This document shows, piece after piece, positions 28,888 through 38,083 of a DNA stretch of 64,000 nucleotides. The stretch spans positions 5,943 through 69,942 of the forward strand of contig JAXLVK010000020.1 in the NCBI GenBank assembly GCA_046329055.1. The letters run 5' to 3'. The stretch comes from JADKCL01 sp046329055. GTDB lineage: Bacteria > Bacteroidota > Bacteroidia > J057 > JADKCL01. The notes under the pieces are model-generated. The model was not told where the DNA came from, made no database searches, and was given only the letters and a program-made list of their open reading frames with translations. A program made the translations under genes and the position numbers. How positions within the stretch are numbered: position 1 is the first letter of the stretch; each line of letters begins with the position of its first letter.

Positions 28888-29342
28888 AGGAGGACAAGGA
28901 CAGACTCGACGATTGGTTCGATGACACGATCCAAGAGGTGGACATGGAGATGGCCCAATTGGACAATTGGTTGCATGAACTGGTCCATGAGGCGGGGGAG
29001 GAAAAGGCTCCTGCGGGCTTCACACAGCGGGTGATGGCAGAGGTTGCGCAGCCGCAGGCGGTTCCAGTGCGTCGGCGATTGCCGAGGTGGCTGCCATGGC
29101 AGGGATTGGTGGGCGCGGCGGCGATCTTGGTGGCAGGCGTGGTGTTTGCCTTGGTGATTCCGGGGACAGCGGCGGAGCCGCAAGCCTTGCCAGGTCAGGA
29201 AACGGCGCATCAGGTGCTGGACGGGGCCGTGGAGGCATTCAGCAGCCTACGGATCACAGCGACAGCACTCGCGAGCATCGGGGCAGTGTTTGCACTGTTC
29301 ATGGTGGACCGTGCGCTGGGGCGGCGGAGGGTGGAGAGTTGA
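28884..29342 (+). CDS. Putative anti-sigma factor (single-pass membrane protein)
   Basis: 152 residues. An acidic N-terminal cytoplasmic part (DKDRLDDWFDDTIQEVDMEM) is followed by a basic linker, one strong membrane segment (GLVGAAAILVAGVVFALVIP) and a second hydrophobic stretch near the C-terminus (ITATALASIGAVFALFMVD). There is no zinc-binding anti-sigma HxxxCxxC motif. The call rests on the ATGA overlap with the ECF sigma gene and on the topology, which is usual for such partners. The C-terminus runs into Arg-rich GRRRVES. Confidence 0.65.
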   Translation: MKEDKDRLDDWFDDTIQEVDMEMAQLDNWLHELVHEAGEEKAPAGFTQRVMAEVAQPQAVPVRRRLPRWLPWQGLVGAAAILVAGVVFALVIPGTAAEPQALPGQETAHQVLDGAVEAFSSLRITATALASIGAVFALFMVDRALGRRRVES

Positions 29343-29476
29343 GACCCTCAGGGGCCAAGTTGAGGGGACGGCTATCGGACTGGCGAAAGGGCGGTTGCTG
29401 TGTGGGAGGGGCCGTTTTCGAACAATTGAATTGATATCATAGCTGGTTTTATTCAAGGCTTGTATTGTAGGTTTGC

Positions 29477-29606
29477 TGTAGGGACAGGTCGCCACCTGCC
29501 CCTACACAACACATTGGATGTGAATCAATTGCGCCGGCAGTGTTGAAAACTGGGGTGTTAGTGCGGGCTGAGACTTCTCGCCTCCCTTTGGTCGGCTCGA
29601 AGTTAC
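29477..29606. repeat. Second copy of the ACAGGTCGC palindrome and a GAGACTTCTCG motif
   Basis: TGTAGGGACAGGTCGCCACCTGCCCCTACA at 29477-29506, split here as TGTAGGGACAGGTCG and CCACCTGCCCCTACA, repeats the palindrome at 23438-23467. At 29566-29606 a GAGACTTCTCG...CGAAGTTACA motif resembles those at 26.35 and 53.05 kb. No gene lies in 29343-29621. Confidence 0.65.
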
Positions 29607-29621
29607 ATGGCGGGTTTTCCC

Positions 29622-30458
29622 TCACCCCTTCACCAGCACGACTTCGTGGTCGCTGACCTCGACGAGCTGCTTTTTCAGCAACGTTCCTGCGGCTTTCTTG
29701 AAGGTCTTTTTGCTCATGTTCAGGGCCATTTGGATGGCGTCGGGGTCGCTTTTGTCGCCGAAGGGGAGACGGCCGCCGCGTTCCTTCAATAGCTTGAGCA
29801 AGACCTCCGCCTGTGCCTCGACGTGGCCGAAGCCGGGCGGATTCAGGCTCAGGTCCACCTTGTTGTCCTCGCGGATGGTGCGGACATAGCCCTTCATCCG
29901 TTCCCCGACGCGCAAGGGTGCAAAGAGATCCGTCCGATAGACCATGCCATGGTGCTTGTTGTTGATGATGGCGCGGAAGCCGATCTCGGTCTCTTCCCAA
30001 ATGAGCAGGGAAACCTCATCCCCTGCTTCGATGGTGAGCTCCTCATTCTTCACAAATCGGCGGACCCTGTTGGTGGCCACAAGGCGGCCGCTTGCCATGT
30101 CCAGGTACATGTACACGATGTACCAACGGTTCAGGTCCATGCGGGGCTCCTGCTCCTTGAAGGGAACGAGGAGGTCCTTTTCCAATCCCCAATCCAGAAA
30201 TGCGCCGATGTTGGTGATTTCTCGGACCTTCAGGAAGGCAAAGGTGTCCCGCGTGATGAAGGGCGGCAGGGTGGTGGCCACAGGCCGCATCTCCGAGTCA
30301 CGGTACAGGAAGACATTGATCTCGTCGCCTATCACAGCCTCCTTGGGGCAATACTTGTTGGGAAGCAGGACCTCGTTGCCTTCCTCGTCACCCATGAACA
30401 AGCCAAACTTGGTGTCAGCGACCACGCGGAGGGTGTTCCATTTACCGATCGTCATCAT
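29622..30458 (-). CDS. cvfB: S1-like RNA-binding protein of the CvfB/YitL family
   Basis: About 278 residues. The order of domains fits CvfB: an N-terminal OB fold (TLRVVADTKFGLFMGDEEG, EVLLPNKYCP, GDEINVFLYRDSEMRPVATT), a second S1-like domain (ITNIGAFLDWGLEKDLLVPF), a third region (GYVRTIREDNKVDLSLNPPG) and a C-terminal winged helix (NMSKKTFKKAAGTLLKK). Family members bind RNA and affect virulence gene expression in Gram-positive bacteria. Adjacent ATGs at 30458 and 30455 both give the expected N-terminus; the frame upstream is atypical. Confidence 0.88.
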   Translation of the reverse strand: MMTIGKWNTLRVVADTKFGLFMGDEEGNEVLLPNKYCPKEAVIGDEINVFLYRDSEMRPVATTLPPFITRDTFAFLKVREITNIGAFLDWGLEKDLLVPFKEQEPRMDLNRWYIVYMYLDMASGRLVATNRVRRFVKNEELTIEAGDEVSLLIWEETEIGFRAIINNKHHGMVYRTDLFAPLRVGERMKGYVRTIREDNKVDLSLNPPGFGHVEAQAEVLLKLLKERGGRLPFGDKSDPDAIQMALNMSKKTFKKAAGTLLKKQLVEVSDHEVVLVKG

Positions 30459-30497
30459 GGCTGCAAAACTAGCCCAAAAACGGCAGAACACCGCAGG

Positions 30498-32015
30498 TCA
30501 GTCGAGGTAATCCCGGATGGGGCGTCCGTCGCGCTGCGCCATGGCCCATGCGCGCATCAGGTAGAAACCGCCGTCGTAGGGAACCTGACTTGCAGCCTTG
30601 TCGAGGTTTTCCAAGAGCTCGTCCCAAGCGGCGCGATTTTCCGAGACAGCCCTATTCATGATGGCAACCAAGTCTTTGAGGAAGGCGTCGTAGTAGGCAG
30701 GAGCTTTTGACTTGGCCCCGATGAAGCGCCTTGCGGAGCGGATGGCATTTTCAATGTCAGCATCGGGCCTGCCGTAGATGTTCAATACGCCCCATACCCT
30801 CGCCTCCGCCAATTTGTCATCGTGGATGCCCTGCTCATGCTCCTCGGAGAAGTAACTCAGGTACTCCTTTACGGCCTCCTCCTTGCCAAGCATGAGGTTC
30901 AACCGGGCGAAGCTCATGAGGAATGCCAGCACCCTGTTGCGGGACATCGGCGCCTTCACCCAAGCCTCTTCCCTGGCCCGGAACTCCGCCTCCACCTCCA
31001 ATGCATCCTCCCATTGGCCAAATGAGAGGTAATATTGCAAACGGATGTAAGCACCGTCCTGCTGGGCCTCGGTGCGCTCGTCGGGATTCTGGAATTGGCC
31101 CTTTTCGAGCAAATCCAGGGCCTCCACGATATGCTCCTGCCGACGGGCAGCAATGCTCAGGCCGAGATAATTGTAGAGGATGCGCCTGTACTGAAGCCGT
31201 CGCACCTCACGGAAGTCCTCCAAATCCCTCCACGTGAGGTAAATCTGATGCACCTCCTCCCACGCGCCCAGTGCGTTCTGGTTGGCGATGTGGTAGAGCG
31301 ACATGGCAAAATGGAAATTGGTGCAAGCCTCCACATTGACTGGCCGATCGGGCGAGGGTGCCATTTTCTCGCGGAGGGCGATCAATTGATCGTGGACAGC
31401 GTGGACCTTGTCGGTCACGACGCCGCTGCGGACAGCGACGAAGAGCTCATCGCGCAGGCGAAGGAGCTTGCAATTGATCCATATTTGCTCGCCGACCCAC
31501 TCGATTTGGTCGAGGATGGCCTGCATGGAGGTGGAGTAGTTCCGCTCCGGGTACTCATTGGTATGGCTACGGAGCAGCTTGAGGATATCGAGCTGGACCT
31601 CATAGTATTGGTAGCGCTCGGCATCCTTGCGGGCCTTTTCCAGCCGCTTCACGCTCTGGTCCACGAGCACCTTTTGCTTCAGGAGATGAGCCTCCTCGAT
31701 CCGTTCCCGGATTTGCAGGTCCTTGGGCTTCTCCTGTTTGGCGTACTTGCGTTCACCCTTGAGGGAGTCGAGGATCAGGTTGTAGAGGTAGATCTTGTTT
31801 TGGGGGAAGCTGGCGTAATAAGGCTGCTTTCGGAACTTTTCCTTGAAGGCCTTTTCCTCGTAGGGCTCCTCCTGCTTGCAGAGGTCATCGAAGAGAACAA
31901 GGTAATGGGGCGGCGAAATGTCGTCCCGCGAAAGCATGGCATACTTCCGAACCCGGCTGCGATCCCCTTTGTCAAGGGTTTTGATCAGCTCAAACAAATC
32001 ATCCGAAGCTGGCAT
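30498..32015 (-). CDS. Uncharacterised 505-residue helical-repeat protein
   Basis: Intact frame, almost entirely helical, with TPR-like helix pairs (LEALDLLEKGQFQNPDERTE-type segments) and an N-terminal block KTLDKGDRSRVRKYAMLSRD followed by QNKIYLYNLILDSLKGERKY. No signal peptide or membrane segment, so cytoplasmic. Bacteroidota genomes hold similar proteins with no assigned role; by composition it may be a protein-interaction scaffold. It runs in the same direction as cvfB, 39 bases upstream of that gene's start, so the two could be an operon. Confidence 0.75.
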   Translation of the reverse strand: MPASDDLFELIKTLDKGDRSRVRKYAMLSRDDISPPHYLVLFDDLCKQEEPYEEKAFKEKFRKQPYYASFPQNKIYLYNLILDSLKGERKYAKQEKPKDLQIRERIEEAHLLKQKVLVDQSVKRLEKARKDAERYQYYEVQLDILKLLRSHTNEYPERNYSTSMQAILDQIEWVGEQIWINCKLLRLRDELFVAVRSGVVTDKVHAVHDQLIALREKMAPSPDRPVNVEACTNFHFAMSLYHIANQNALGAWEEVHQIYLTWRDLEDFREVRRLQYRRILYNYLGLSIAARRQEHIVEALDLLEKGQFQNPDERTEAQQDGAYIRLQYYLSFGQWEDALEVEAEFRAREEAWVKAPMSRNRVLAFLMSFARLNLMLGKEEAVKEYLSYFSEEHEQGIHDDKLAEARVWGVLNIYGRPDADIENAIRSARRFIGAKSKAPAYYDAFLKDLVAIMNRAVSENRAAWDELLENLDKAASQVPYDGGFYLMRAWAMAQRDGRPIRDYLD

Positions 32016-32231
32016 CTGCTCCTTGGACTCGACTCTGCGATTTTAATCAAAATGAAGGGCCAACACGATCAATTCGGCCTCAGGGGACGAAATTAGGACA
32101 AATCCCCAAGACTACGACCCTCCCTCATTTTAATTGGCGACATTCTGTGGTTTTCATCATAGCCGCCTGCTTGGTTCCTTCGAATTGTGATCACCACCTA
32201 TTGCTGGGATCGCAGGAAAAAATAGGCAAGA

Positions 32232-32639
32232 ATGGCGACTTTTTCTGTCAATGCACATCGATTGGAGTTTGCTGACCGGTACACCCGACTGGTCGTGAAG
32301 GCGGACGATCTGGCAGTCTCCTCCTACCGTCTGGACGATGAAGACAATTCCGTCTCCATCCAGATCATCGGCTCCAATTACCAAGTGATGGAGGCCCAAC
32401 CGATCGAGGATCAGGACAGTCCTGACCGTTTCTACATCAGCGATGGTGGTTTTGCGCGGTTTTCCGAAGGCAGCTTGGATGCCATGGGCATGATGGACCA
32501 TCAAGCGGCGAGCGGCGAACTCACAGTGCAGTACGACTTGCATTGCGGCCCGGTGAGGTTGGCGGCACAGCGCCGAAATCCCCATTCCCTCTTGATCAAG
32601 CCGTTTGACCGCCAATGCCTGCAAGTAGAAAACAACTGA
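32232..32639 (+). CDS. Uncharacterised 135-residue soluble protein
   Basis: Starts MATFSVNAHRLEFADRYTRL, with alternation of hydrophobic and polar residues suggesting a small beta-sandwich (SVSIQIIGSNYQVMEAQPIE, SGELTVQYDLHCGPVRLAAQ). AGGCAAGA lies just upstream of the ATG. There is no signal peptide, and I recognise no family. It is divergent from the 505-residue gene. Confidence 0.6.
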   Translation: MATFSVNAHRLEFADRYTRLVVKADDLAVSSYRLDDEDNSVSIQIIGSNYQVMEAQPIEDQDSPDRFYISDGGFARFSEGSLDAMGMMDHQAASGELTVQYDLHCGPVRLAAQRRNPHSLLIKPFDRQCLQVENN

Positions 32640-32731
32640 GCATGAGTACATCTCCCTGTTTATACTGATTAGTTCGATTGATGAATCAAAGGATCCCCCT
32701 CTATGAAACTACCCATCCCTTTTCCGCAGCC

Positions 32732-32756
32732 CCCACCCCCTGTCAATGGGGGTGGG
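32732..32756. other. Strong GC hairpin
   Basis: CCCACCCCC (32732-32740) pairs perfectly with GGGGGTGGG (32748-32756) around a 7-base loop. No T-run follows. It lies upstream of the gene at 32841 and could be an mRNA leader structure or a mobile palindrome. Confidence 0.6.
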
Positions 32757-32840
32757 AGGCTATCGTTCGTGCAGACGTCGCGGCGGTTCAACACGGAGGC
32801 GGGCAGACGGCGATCCATTGCCCAACATGCTATCAAAGCG

Positions 32841-33707
32841 ATGCCCATTCATGACAAAGCACTCCATCAGGCCCTAGAGGCTGCTTGCCCTGACAACCTA
32901 GCCACGCATGCAGGTGCCACCGCCCTCGCCACCCTCAGGAATGACGTCATCGCGTTCCTGGAGCGGCAGTACCAGGTCGGGCCGGACTTGATCGTGCCTC
33001 CGGTGTGGAAGGATGAAAATGAATCCTCCACCCGGTTCGATGCAGGCAACCGCGTCCTAACCGTCTTCCGGAATGGATTCTGGTCGGACACGGGACAGAT
33101 GATGAGTGGCTTGCTCGAAGCCTTGGAGGGAAAATTTGCCAGACCGGGCACCGAGATCAAGAAACAGCGATTTGAAATCCGCATCCGGAGGCTTTCGGGA
33201 ACCCGCACCCTGACCCTGTTCATCCGCCCCTTTTTGGAGCCCTCGCCCGGCGCATACGATCCGCAAAGCGGTGAAGTGGCGGGCAGTTTCCTCCAAGTGC
33301 ACGACACCGTCACCGGCCAATCCCGCCCTTCCAATCCCCTCCTGCATTTTCGGCAAATGAGCAGCCTAGGCGCCTACCGAGACACGCTGAAACTGCTCAA
33401 GGCCTGGCAATTCCACGAGGGGTACCCCCTGGAGTGCCTGGCGCTCGAACTGCTCGTGCTGTCCGCAGTGGCCGATCCTGCCGCCAATGCCGCAGCCACA
33501 TTCACCCAACGCATGAAACACGTGTTGCACCACTCCATCCTGTTGTTGGAGGGCGATGCAGCACTCATGGATCCCAGCACAGATGAACCATGGCATGATT
33601 TCCTGAGCCCCGCCGCCAAGCAGCGACTCGCTGACCGGTGGAAGCTCATCCTGCAAGCCCTGCAAGGAACCGATCCGAAACAGGTCTTGGCGTTCTTCCC
33701 AAAATAA
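32841..33707 (+). CDS. Uncharacterised protein, possibly a degenerate nucleotidyltransferase-fold protein
   Basis: About 288 residues from MPIHDKALHQALEAACPDNL. The layout faintly recalls OAS/CD-NTase-type proteins: a strand-rich centre (RFEIRIRRLSGTRTLTLFIR) and a C-terminal helical part DTLKLLKAWQFHEGYPLECL followed by LELLVLSAV, similar to their LLKxW...LE helix. However, the GS-x-DxD catalytic site is not visible, so this is weak. The frame is open up to 32703, but that part includes the hairpin at 32732-32756 and does not look coding. A shared terminator follows. Confidence 0.6.
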   Translation: MPIHDKALHQALEAACPDNLATHAGATALATLRNDVIAFLERQYQVGPDLIVPPVWKDENESSTRFDAGNRVLTVFRNGFWSDTGQMMSGLLEALEGKFARPGTEIKKQRFEIRIRRLSGTRTLTLFIRPFLEPSPGAYDPQSGEVAGSFLQVHDTVTGQSRPSNPLLHFRQMSSLGAYRDTLKLLKAWQFHEGYPLECLALELLVLSAVADPAANAAATFTQRMKHVLHHSILLLEGDAALMDPSTDEPWHDFLSPAAKQRLADRWKLILQALQGTDPKQVLAFFPK

Positions 33708-33741
33708 GAGTACCCAATAGTTGCTCGTTCTTACCAATGTT

Positions 33742-33782
33742 TGGCCCTGCCTCTCACTACCAAAGGCAGGGCCAGTTTTTTT
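33742..33782. terminator. Bidirectional Rho-independent terminator
   Basis: TGGCCCTGCCT (33742-33752) pairs with AGGCAGGGCCA (33764-33774), followed by T7. It sits between convergent genes ending at 33707 (+) and 33782 (-). The T-run serves the plus strand. Confidence 0.85.
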
Positions 33783-34508
33783 CAGTCCGTCCAGCTCAGT
33801 GGGATTCGTTCGGCCCATTCCAGCGGGCTTGGCAAGTCCCTGTCGTTGAATTCCAGATGGATCACCCTCCGTCGGCCGCCATGGGTGGAGCGCCTGCTCG
33901 CGTGCATGGTGAGGGGGCGCATGAGCATGACCCCGCCTGCGGGCACTGCGCACGTCACCTCCCGTGAGGGATCCCAAGGCTCGGCCTCCTTCCGGATGAT
34001 GCCCTGCGATTGCGAACCCTCGACCACCCGCAAGGCCCCATTTGTCTCCGTCGTATCGTCGAGGTGGATGCGCACGGTAAGCGTGGAGGTCAGCACCTCG
34101 ATGGGCGGCACCACCCCGGTCACGCCCGCCTTGTGGGTCCACTGCAGTAGCCGGGCAGCTCATGCTTCGCATCCACCGAGATGCTGATGTCCTGGTGCCA
34201 TGCCACAAACCAATTCGAATCCGCGGGCTTGTCGAAGTAGATGGATTTGGTGAGAAAGCCGTTTTGCAGATGGCAGGCCTCCAAAAGTTGTCGCAATGCC
34301 GGAGTGAAAATCAACGGCCTCAGGTCTGGGATCGCATGCAACAGCCGTCGAACCGCAAACAATTCGGCACCCCGCCTGAATTGAGGGTCACTTCCTCCTG
34401 CTGCTGCAGTTTGCCAGCAATCGCCGCCATCTCCTCGGGCGAATACATGCCTGCCACCACGGCGTGGCCACGATCTTCGAGTTGCTGGTAGGCGGCAATC
34501 AGGTCCAT
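33782..34508 (-). CDS. Phytanoyl-CoA dioxygenase (PhyH)-family Fe(II)/2-oxoglutarate oxygenase, frameshifted
   Basis: The N-terminus MDLIAAYQQLEDRGHAVVAG leads into a jelly-roll with the iron ligands HxD in FVAWHQDISI (near 34195) and the distal His in PLTMHASRRS, plus the 2OG-binding Arg region (GGRRRVIHLEFND). Frame changes near 34345 and 34130 split it into three pieces, each continuing the family pattern. Total about 240 residues. Relatives hydroxylate lipids or secondary metabolites; the substrate here is unknown. It is divergent from the DinB gene, with 90 bases between the starts. Confidence 0.8.
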
Positions 34509-34598
34509 TTCCGAATCAAAGGAAAATTCTCCGAAGCTGGTTTCGTGGGGTTGAAGTTTCCAAGGATTCGGGCAAATGCCAGTACCCTCAAAAAAGTT

Positions 34599-35165
34599 AT
34601 GGAACAGGAATACCTCGACGGTGTCATCAAGCAGTTCAAATACTACAAATTGCTCGGTGAAAAATCCATGGATCAGGTGCCGGACGAGGCCCTCTTCTGG
34701 CAATACAATCCCGAGAGCAACAGCCTCTGCACGATCGTGAAGCACCTCGCCGGCAACATGATCAGCCGATGGACGGACTTCCGCACCACAGACGGCGAGA
34801 AGGAGTGGCGGCAGCGGGACAATGAATTCGAGAACGATTTCACCACCCGGGAACAGGTCATGGAGCTGTGGAACGCAGCTTGGAACATCTTTTTCACCTC
34901 CGTGGAGAGCATCCGCCCCGATGAATTGGGCACGTTGCTCTACATCCGCAACCAGGGCCATACCTATCTGGAGGCCCTTAACCGGCAGCTCGCGCATTAT
35001 CCCTACCACATCGGGCAGATGGTCTTCATCGCGAAGATGGTGACGGATGCGAATTGGAAGAGCCTGAGCATCCCCCGCGGCCAAAGCGACAGCTACAATG
35101 CGGACAAATTCGCACAGCCGAAGCAGCGGGCGCATTTCATTGATGGGGAATTGAAGAAGCCGTGA
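34599..35165 (+). CDS. DinB-like protein, DUF1572 family
   Basis: 188 residues from MEQEYLDGVIKQFKYYKLLG. A four-helix bundle with the typical metal-site His positions: CTIVKHLAGNMISRWTDF in helix 2 and HYPYHIGQMVFIAKM in the last helix. The DUF1572 signature FEND/REQVMELWNAAW is also present. Members are often linked to thiol-dependent detoxification, but no thiol enzyme is nearby. The open frame extends to 34464, but the region upstream of 34599 overlaps the start and promoter side of the PhyH gene, so 34599 is preferred. Confidence 0.85.
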   Translation: MEQEYLDGVIKQFKYYKLLGEKSMDQVPDEALFWQYNPESNSLCTIVKHLAGNMISRWTDFRTTDGEKEWRQRDNEFENDFTTREQVMELWNAAWNIFFTSVESIRPDELGTLLYIRNQGHTYLEALNRQLAHYPYHIGQMVFIAKMVTDANWKSLSIPRGQSDSYNADKFAQPKQRAHFIDGELKKP

Positions 35166-35332
35166 GGTGTTGTGGATTGGTTCCCGGGGATTCGCCTGCC
35201 TAGACAGCCATGCATGGCGTTTCTACAGGCGCGCCAATCGGCGCGATAGCCCCGCAAGGTACGTACCCTGACGCCAACATGATGCATTGCCCCCATCACG
35301 AATAATCGATTTCCCTTGGTAAATTTGTATCC

Positions 35333-36240
35333 ATGAAGCGATTTGCACTTGCCTTGCATGGCGGCGCGGGGACGATCCTGCGCAGCGCGATGACCCCTGA
35401 GAAGGAGGCCGCCTATACATCCGCCTTGCAAGCGGCGTTGGATACCGGGTATGCGGTGCTCGAACGGGGCGGCAGCAGCCTGGAGGCGGTGGAGCGCACC
35501 GTGATCTCGCTGGAGGACTGCCCCTTGTTCAATGCGGGTCGCGGCTCCGTGTTCACGGCAGATGGCAAGCACGAAATGGACGCGTCGATCATGGATGGGC
35601 TCAGCCGCGAGGCGGGTGCAGTGAGCATGGTCACGGGGGTTCGGAACCCGATTTCACTCGCGCGGCTCGTGATGACGCAGAGCGGGCATGTGATGCTCGC
35701 TGGCGAGGTGCGATGGCCTACGCCCGCGCCATGGGGTGCCGATGGAGGACGAGGCCTATTTCCACGACCAATTCCGCTGGGAGCAATGGCAATCGATGCG
35801 CGGGAGCGAGGGTTTTCAGCTGGACCATACCGTGAAAAAGGACGAGAAATTCGGCACGGTTGGGGCGGTGGCACTGGACATCCATGGAAATATCGCAGCA
35901 GCCACGAGCACAGGCGGCATGACCAACAAGAAATTTGGCAGGGTGGGCGACAGCCCGATCATCGGAGCGGGGACGTATGCGCACAATGCCACCTGCGCGG
36001 TGAGCTGCACGGGAAGCGGGGAGTACTTCATCCGCGGGTGGTCGCCTACGATGTGAGCTGCCTGATGGAATACAAGGGGCTGTCGCTGCAGGCGGCTTGC
36101 GAAGAAGTGGTGATGAAGCGGCTGCTGGAGATCGGCGGGGATGGAGGCTTGGTCGCGCTGGATGCGGCGGGAACATCGCCATGGTGTTCAATACGGAGGG
36201 GATGTACCGGGCTTGCCGGGATTCGGGGGCGGAGAGGTAG
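35333..36240 (+). CDS. iaaA: Isoaspartyl peptidase / plant-type L-asparaginase (Ntn hydrolase), frameshifted
   Basis: N-terminus MKRFALALHGGAGTILRSAM and ALEAVERTV-like SLEAVERTVISLEDCPLFNA with GRGSVFTADGKHEMDASIMD are classic for the family. The autocleavage Thr nucleophile is in KFGTVGAVALD (near 35860), followed by AAATSTGGMTNKKFGRVGDS and IIGAGTYA. Frame changes near 35708, 36043 and 36172 must be bridged; the C-terminus then reads AMVFNTEGMYRACRDSG and stops at 36238-36240. The enzyme cleaves beta-aspartyl dipeptides, including the beta-Asp-Arg released from cyanophycin, which fits the cyanophycinase and synthetase genes 3-4 kb downstream. Confidence 0.85.
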
Positions 36241-36249
36241 GGTTTATGG

Positions 36250-37330
36250 GGGTGAGGTTGGAATCAAGCTATGTTGTACCTGAACAATTCGATCATAGCC
36301 CCAAGAAGATTTCCAAACTGTGGATTGAAGAGCTTTCGGCTTTTGTTTTGAAAAGCCGCGACAAGTGCTTTGAATCGTAGTACTTGTATTCCTTCGCTTT
36401 GATATAACAAACCGTACCCTTGACGCTGCTGGTTCGTCAGCGTCTTTATACAAGAGCGGTTTGCCTGCAGGCGCTTTGCTTGCTGGCGAAATAGATAGGC
36501 AATATCCACCACTCGGTGTTCATGAACTGCAATTGTGAAAACAACCCTGTATCTTGGATCAGACAAAAAACTCGCCGATCCATGCACGTAGGTTTAGGGT
36601 GACTGACCTCAGGTCGGCACTGTTCGCTCCGCCATCCAATTTGAAAATTCTTCCACTCTGTCAGTTCGATGTGAACCACTACAAAATCAGGACTTGAAGT
36701 CGGAAACGCCAATTTAGATATGTCCCGTAGGTTGCCCCATCACTGTTGCTGCCCTTGTCTGTTTCGTCCCGCAATGGAAACATCGAGTACAAGCAAATCG
36801 TAGGATCATTGCAATAGCCAAACAGGGCTCGATCACCTTTGACTGATCGCTTTCTCTTGCCAGCCAAATGACATCAAGGAATTCTTGGGCATAGACCCCA
36901 TCATGACTTCGCTCAGACGGCTCCTCAATGTGCGGCTTCAGAGACCAGGTACGGCCATGCGCATTCTGTGCACCCGAAATGGGCCTATCGTCAATTATCG
37001 AAGGAAGAGCCCATCTCAGACGACCCTATGGGATCATCACCTTGAACTGCGACAACTTGGCCAGTTCCTCTTTGATGCACATGAGCTTGCCTTGGATTGA
37101 GCTTCGATGTTGATCGTATCAGAACATGCGATCTTGTGATGAACAATATCAGGACAAGAGGCACCTTCATTGGCGCTGATCGATGAATTCGATCAACTTG
37201 TCCTTGATCTTCAACTCTCTCCTCCGGCCAAAGTCGCTCGGGCATAGGCAAAGTAACCGAAGAGCTGGGGCGTTCGTTGAACTCGCGGATGGCAGGTTGG
37301 TTGGGTTCAGATCCCAATGCAAGTTAGCGG
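36250..37330 (-). pseudogene. Frameshifted remains of an unidentified minus-strand gene
   Basis: Reading the minus strand with several frame changes gives protein-like stretches: KLMCIKEELAKLSQFKVMIP, then SLKPHIEEPSERSHDGVYAQ with EFLDVIWLA, GDRALFGYCNDPTICLYSMF, DFVVVHIELTEWK, and SDPRYRVVFTIAVHEHRVVD. They follow each other in a plausible order, but every open piece is short. No family recognised. It lies just after the isoaspartyl peptidase end. Confidence 0.4.
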
Positions 37331-37458
37331 CAATCTCATTGTCAATGGATTCCGTGGCTATCGGTCTTCCTGCGAACTTCCTCAGATATGGAGTTTTCTG
37401 GTGCATAAGATTTTCGAAAGTGAGCTCTCCAAAGCAAGCTTGAAGAATAGGCGAATAT

Positions 37459-37937
37459 TTGACCTACTATACGGAGCTTCGCCATCCATCTTCACCCATC
37501 AACAACGACAAGAAATATTTTGCCCGAAGACTCCCAATAAGCTCTGCGGTTCAACTCTTTGGAAATGAGATCGAATCCGCTGGGAAATCGGGCACAGTTG
37601 TATGCAGTCGTTGGCTTCTACACAAGAGTTTCTGGGGACTCAAGCATAAAGATCAATATTCTGATCTTGTGGCAAGAGCGTCGACATCCATTGCACGCAG
37701 TCCGCCTTTGGCTTGGTTACTCCGAATTTTTCCCCTTCGGACTAGGCTATCGATCAAGTACTTTGCCTTGAAGGCGGCCGCAAAAAGCAACTCGCTTCCA
37801 GAGATGTTGCTGACTTGAGGGCCGCTGCCATTCTGTCCGATGAACGTCACCGGCAGTTCGAGCTCGGCTCTCGATGGACTGGGGATCCGACTTTGAACTT
37901 GGAAATCAAGGCATGGATCAAAGAGAAGTTTGGATGA
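37459..37937 (+). pseudogene. Frameshifted remains of an unidentified plus-strand gene
   Basis: One frame reads to IKYFALKAAAK and, after a frame change near 37780, another continues KKQLASRDVADLRAAAILSD followed by LEIKAWIKEKFG and a stop at 37935-37937. The RDVADL segment is loosely like the C-terminus of AbiEii-type nucleotidyltransferase toxins, but the catalytic core cannot be read, so no function is assigned. Confidence 0.35.
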
Positions 37938-38083
37938 TGCTTGGTCAGAGCATGGTGAAGATGCTTGGAAGGGATGACGAATGCGTGCAAACCCTGCGTT
38001 TGACCCATTTCGCTGGCTGACCCTGGAATCAGGCAGCCAGGTAAAAAGAAACCAACTCAAATCGCTGATTTTCCGTATTCCAG

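Noticed and set aside
37459..37937. AbiE-type toxin-antitoxin call
   Set aside because: Only a short RDVADL-like C-terminal segment is suggestive; the nucleotidyltransferase core and an antitoxin gene cannot be read.
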